Source of the DNA: Bacteroidales bacterium | Lineage (GTDB): Bacteria; Bacteroidota; Bacteroidia; Bacteroidales; UBA7960 | DNA: 9,468 bases | Assembly: GCA_007124575.1 (NCBI GenBank) | Contig: SLEW01000262.1 | Span: forward strand, 1 to 9,468 | Direction of reading: 5' to 3' | Shown: positions 7,564 to 9,468 of the stretch, one piece after another | Layout: each line of letters starts with the position of its first letter | Numbering within the stretch: the stretch's first letter is position 1 | Notes under the pieces: generated by a model | The model's database searches: none | What the model saw: only the letters and a program-made list of their open reading frames with translations | What the model was told of the DNA's origin: nothing | Translations under genes and position numbers: made by a program

Positions 7564-7758
7564 ATGATCATTGTTCCTATAAAAGAAGGTGAGAACATCG
7601 ACCGGGTATTGAAGAAGATGAAGCGCAAGTTTGAGAAAACGGGCGTCCTTAGGGAACTCAGGGACAGGCAAAAGTATACCAAGCCGTCGGTGAAGAAGCG
7701 AGAAGAAAAGCTTAAAGCTATCTATATTCAGAAGCTAAGAGACCAAGAGGAAGGTTAA
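7564..7758 (+). CDS. rpsU: 30S ribosomal protein bS21
   Basis: Small basic protein of the 30S platform next to the 3' end of 16S rRNA. The 64-residue product from ATG 7564 (MIIVPIKEGENIDRVLKKMK...) has the expected length and the usual start of Bacteroidota bS21. The in-frame GTG at 7522 would add 14 unrelated residues and skip the SD. The basic helical body includes ELRDRQKYTKPSVKKREEK. A tyrosine lies at position 54 (AIYIQ). From memory, Tyr54 in Flavobacterium bS21 helps bS18 and bS6 hold the anti-SD so that it cannot pair with mRNA. The gene has its own strong promoter and a hairpin-bearing leader. It is followed by a structured 132-base gap and then xer. Identity is secure. Confidence 0.97.
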   Translation: MIIVPIKEGENIDRVLKKMKRKFEKTGVLRELRDRQKYTKPSVKKREEKLKAIYIQKLRDQEEG

Positions 7759-7761
7759 TTG

Positions 7762-7819
7762 CTGTGATTAGGGCTATGCGCCCCCTGGCTGAGTCTTGCC
7801 GGCACAGTCTTTTGCTTTT
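7762..7819 (+). terminator. Possible branched RNA structure with T-rich tail after rpsU
   Basis: An outer stem CTGTG (7762-7766) / CACAG (7803-7807) could enclose two hairpins. One is GGGC (7771-7774) / GCCC (7780-7783), and the other is CTGGC (7785-7789) / GCCGG (7798-7802), which has one G.U pair. A T-rich tail, TCTTTTGCTTTT, follows at 7808-7819. The region starts three bases after the rpsU stop. It could be a first, leaky terminator or a regulatory element. Each helix is short. Confidence 0.35.
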
Positions 7820-7821
7820 GG

Positions 7822-7883
7822 GAAGAAATTTTTGCAAATGCTGTTTTTTTGGCATATCTTTAAGGCAAAGATTTCTTCTTTTT
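7822..7883 (+). terminator. Hairpin plus T-tract between rpsU and xer (terminator or attenuator)
   Basis: GAAGAAATTTTTGC (7822-7835) pairs with GCAAAGATTTCTTC (7865-7878) over 14 bp with one G.U wobble, and TTTTT follows at 7879-7883. Inside the 29-base loop, ATGC (7838-7841) and GCAT (7852-7855) can pair to extend the structure. The T-tract ends seven bases before the xer ATG. This suits an intrinsic terminator that lets abundant rpsU transcripts read through into xer and hpf only in part. Confidence 0.6.
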
Positions 7884-7890
7884 AATTCTT

Positions 7891-8781
7891 ATGAGCCATC
7901 ATTCAGATTTTTTTTTGGATTACCTATTCCGGGTCAGGCGTTATGCAAAGCATACACTTACGGCGTACCGGAATGACCTGGAGCAGTTTGAAAGCTACCT
8001 TTCTGCTGTATTTGATGTCTCAGAGGCCAGTGATGCTGATGCTGCCATGATCCGAAGCTGGCTTGCAAGCCTTTCCAGGGAAAAGGTGGCACGAGCAACC
8101 TTCAATCGTAAAGTTTCTTGTTTGCGTTCTTTTTTTAATTACATGGAGAATAAGGGTGTGGTAACCCGAAATCCTATGCGGAAAATCAAATCACTTAAAG
8201 CTGATGAGCGGCTGCCTGTTTTTCTTGAAGAAGAGAAGATGGCGGCCTTGTTTACAGAGGGTGACTTTGCTGACGGGTTCAGTGGTTTGCGTGATTTGTT
8301 GATGCTGGAAATATTTTATTCTACAGGCATCCGCCTTTCCGAGCTGATCAACCTCAGACACGGAGACCTGGATCCGGGCTCCGGGCAGATCCGTATCAGC
8401 GGCAAAGGAAATAAGCAGCGTATCGTTCCACTTCTTGATAAAGTGGTTCTGCTTTATCAGAAATATTCCAATGAGAAACAAAAGTTGTATGAAGCAGGGG
8501 CAGGTCATTGGTTGTTTGTAACAGATAAGGGCAAGCAGCTCTATCCCATGTGGGTTCAAAGGAAAGTGAGCAGGTACATGTCTATGGTGAGCACCAAAAC
8601 ACGAAAAAGTCCGCATGTCATCCGACACTCATTCGCAACACACATGCTTAACAGGGGAGCAGACCTTAATGCCATTAAGGAGCTGCTCGGACATGCGAAC
8701 CTCTCAGCTACCCAGGTATATACCCACAACTCAATCGAAAAAATCAAACGTGTTTATAAACAAGCCCATCCAAGGGCTTAA
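7891..8781 (+). CDS. xerC: XerC/XerD-type tyrosine recombinase
   Basis: Site-specific recombinase of the Xer type, expected to cut and rejoin DNA at short paired sites such as dif. The 296-residue length is typical of XerC/XerD. Residues 1-90 form the SAM-like core-binding domain (LDYLFRVRRYAKHTLTAYRN...). Catalytic residues are all present in the C-terminal domain: R148 (TGIRLSEL), K172 (GKGNKQR), H242 and R245 (HVIRHSFATHML), H268 (LLGHANL) and nucleophile Y277 (QVYTH). The start at 7891 gives a normal N-terminus, and no SD precedes it. hpf follows 17 bases later, so the two are probably co-transcribed. No integrase-like N-terminal arm domain, attachment site or mobile-element partner is near, which supports a resident chromosomal gene. 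Whether it is the XerC or XerD partner, or a paralogue, cannot be settled from this window. Confidence 0.9.
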   Translation: MSHHSDFFLDYLFRVRRYAKHTLTAYRNDLEQFESYLSAVFDVSEASDADAAMIRSWLASLSREKVARATFNRKVSCLRSFFNYMENKGVVTRNPMRKIKSLKADERLPVFLEEEKMAALFTEGDFADGFSGLRDLLMLEIFYSTGIRLSELINLRHGDLDPGSGQIRISGKGNKQRIVPLLDKVVLLYQKYSNEKQKLYEAGAGHWLFVTDKGKQLYPMWVQRKVSRYMSMVSTKTRKSPHVIRHSFATHMLNRGADLNAIKELLGHANLSATQVYTHNSIEKIKRVYKQAHPRA

Positions 8782-8785
8782 ACCC

Positions 8786-8791
8786 AGGAGG
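8786..8791 (+). promoter_or_regulatory. Perfect Shine-Dalgarno sequence of hpf
   Basis: AGGAGG ends seven bases before the hpf ATG at 8799. The match to the anti-SD core is complete and the spacing ideal. This is unusual in Bacteroidota and contrasts with xer, pssA, purS, yraN and the S9 peptidase gene, which show no SD. Confidence 0.8.
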
Positions 8792-8798
8792 ATACAAG

Positions 8799-9098
8799 AT
8801 GGAAGTAACGATCAGTTCTCTTCATTTTAAAGCAGATGTTAAACTGGAAGAATTTATCAGGGAGAAGACCTCTAAGTTGTCGAACCTGTTCGATGGTGTT
8901 ATTAGTTGTGATGTTATCTTAAAGCTGGATTCTGTCTCCAGCAATGAGAACAAGATTGCAGAGATCCGGGTAATGATCCCCGGCAACGATCTGTTTGCCA
9001 AAAAGCAGGCCAAGACTTTTGAAGAGGCTGTGGATAATGCGGTGGATGCACTGAAGCGCCAGGTGAAAAAGCACAAGGAAAAGCTGAAGGGCATGTAA
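8799..9098 (+). CDS. hpf: Ribosome hibernation factor HPF/YfiA, short form
   Basis: Binds the decoding centre of the 30S subunit and stops translation in stationary or stressed cells. The 99-residue product has the beta-alpha-beta-beta-beta-alpha layout of the family: MEVTISSLHFKAD, then a first helix near residues 15-30, strands with ILKLDSVSSNENKIAEIRVM and an AKTFEEAVDNAVDALKRQV helix. The tail is lysine-rich (KKHKEKLKG). It lacks the C-terminal dimerisation domain of long HPF (about 180-190 residues), so it is the short type. It follows xer by 17 bases, so it is probably translated from a shared mRNA but with its own perfect AGGAGG site. A terminator starts eight bases after its stop. Confidence in the family is high. 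The exact HPF versus YfiA (RaiA) naming is conventional. Confidence 0.93.
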   Translation: MEVTISSLHFKADVKLEEFIREKTSKLSNLFDGVISCDVILKLDSVSSNENKIAEIRVMIPGNDLFAKKQAKTFEEAVDNAVDALKRQVKKHKEKLKGM

Positions 9099-9105
9099 AT
9101 CACGG

Positions 9106-9139
9106 ATACGGTATTTTTTTTGAAAAAAATCCGTATTTT
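9106..9139 (+). terminator. Intrinsic terminator after hpf
   Basis: ATACGG (9106-9111) pairs with CCGTAT (9131-9136). The stem continues through A9113-T9130 and a T-run/A-run helix (9114-9120 with 9123-9129), with T9112 bulged. TTTT and then GTTTGG follow. It starts eight bases after the hpf stop and ends at the edge of the next promoter. Confidence 0.6.
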
Positions 9140-9140
9140 G

Positions 9141-9171
9141 TTTGGCGGGAAATAAATCTTTTGTACATTTG
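9141..9171 (+). promoter_or_regulatory. Bacteroidota-type promoter for the tRNA cluster
   Basis: TTTG at 9141-9144, a 19-base spacer and TACATTTG at 9164-9171 match the TTTG / TAnnTTTG consensus. The start would be near 9178, about 35 bases before tRNA-Thr. The transcript probably continues past the window into tuf, as usual in this phylum. Confidence 0.8.
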
Positions 9172-9212
9172 CAAACCTTTTTGCAAGCTAAATTAATGCA
9201 AAGGGAAAAATT

Positions 9213-9286
9213 GCCGATGTAGCTCAGTTGGTCAGAGCAGCTGATTTGTAATCAGCTGGCCGGGGGTTCGAATCCCTCCATCGGCT
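9213..9286 (+). tRNA. trnT: tRNA-Thr (anticodon UGU)
   Basis: Complete cloverleaf of 74 bases. The acceptor GCCGATG pairs with CATCGGC, with T as discriminator base. The anticodon stem GCTGA/TCAGC closes loop TTTGTAA with anticodon TGT at 9247-9249. The T arm is GGGGG-TTCGAAT-CCCTC with one G.U pair. CCA is not encoded. It reads ACA and other ACN threonine codons and is the first of three tRNAs behind the promoter at 9141. Confidence 0.97.
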
Positions 9287-9303
9287 CTGACATAAGTATT
9301 TCT

Positions 9304-9385
9304 GGGGGGGTTCCAGAGCGGTCAAATGGGGCAGACTGTAAATCTGTTGGCTTCGCCTTCGGAGGTTCGAATCCTTCCCCCCCCA
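9304..9385 (+). tRNA. trnY: tRNA-Tyr (anticodon GUA)
   Basis: Class II tRNA of 82 bases. The acceptor is seven G (9304-9310) paired to seven C (9378-9384), with discriminator A. The anticodon loop CTGTAAA carries GTA at 9338-9340. The long variable arm, around GGCTTCGCC, is typical of bacterial tRNA-Tyr. The T arm is GGAGG-TTCGAAT-CCTTC. CCA is not encoded. It lies 17 bases after tRNA-Thr. Confidence 0.97.
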
Positions 9386-9394
9386 CTGTTAAAA

Positions 9395-9467
9395 GCGGAA
9401 ATAGCTCATCTGGTAGAGCGACAGCCTTCCAAGCTGTAGGTGGCGGGTTCGAGTCCCGTTTTCCGCT
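9395..9467 (+). tRNA. trnG: tRNA-Gly (anticodon UCC)
   Basis: Complete cloverleaf of 73 bases, ending one base before the window edge. The acceptor GCGGAAA pairs with TTTCCGC, with discriminator T. The anticodon stem ACAGC/GCTGT closes loop CTTCCAA with anticodon TCC at 9428-9430. The T arm is GCGGG-TTCGAGT-CCCGT. CCA is not encoded. It lies nine bases after tRNA-Tyr and is probably processed from the same transcript. Confidence 0.97.
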
Positions 9468-9468
9468 C

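Noticed and set aside
7764..7976. 70-codon open frame across the rpsU-xer gap
   Set aside because: It runs through both hairpin regions and into xer in another frame; the translation resembles no protein.
1..9468. Mobile element, CRISPR array, toxin-antitoxin pair or new defence system
   Set aside because: No direct-repeat arrays, transposase genes, terminal repeats or small gene pairs of that kind were seen. The Xer gene looks like a resident chromosomal recombinase.

Overview
The window looks like ordinary chromosomal housekeeping DNA from a member of the Bacteroidota, probably Bacteroidales, Marinilabiliales or a close relative. Four things point there. Two promoters fit the Bacteroidota sigma factor pattern (TTTG, about 20 bases, TAnnTTTG). 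Most start codons have A-rich leaders and no Shine-Dalgarno (SD) sequence. The predicted products fit the phylum: a secreted tricorn-type protease, a DPP-IV-like peptidase and a 64-residue bS21. The order rpsU - xer - hpf - tRNA-Thr - tRNA-Tyr - tRNA-Gly is, from memory, the conserved lead-in to tuf/secE/nusG/rplK in this phylum.

Layout. Positions 2-3229 (+) hold nearly all of a tricorn-type S41 peptidase whose signal-peptide start lies just outside the window. It converges on a small conserved-looking hypothetical gene (3303-3551, -), and a 14-bp stem-loop fills the gap between them. That small gene diverges from pssA (3571-4299, +; phosphatidylserine synthase). After a 189-base gap come purS (4489-4743, +; small subunit of FGAM synthase) and yraN (4800-5159, +; UPF0102). 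A secreted DPP-IV-type S9 peptidase follows (5264-7456, +).

A promoter at 7468-7499 then starts the rpsU (bS21) - xer tyrosine recombinase - hpf group (7564-9098). Hairpins between rpsU and xer probably attenuate transcription. A terminator after hpf abuts a second promoter (9141-9171) that drives three tRNA genes: Thr-UGU, Tyr-GUA and Gly-UCC. The window ends one base after the last.

How the genes work together. The two exported peptidases could act in sequence on peptides, tricorn-type cleavage followed by removal of X-Pro or X-Ala dipeptides, but they are not in one operon. The rpsU/hpf/tRNA half is translation-related. Its most interesting trait is that rpsU and hpf carry good SD sequences in a phylum that mostly ignores them, while bS21 is one of the proteins that hide the anti-SD. 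I see no CRISPR array, insertion sequence, prophage or obvious new defence system. The findings are modest regulatory and annotation-level observations.
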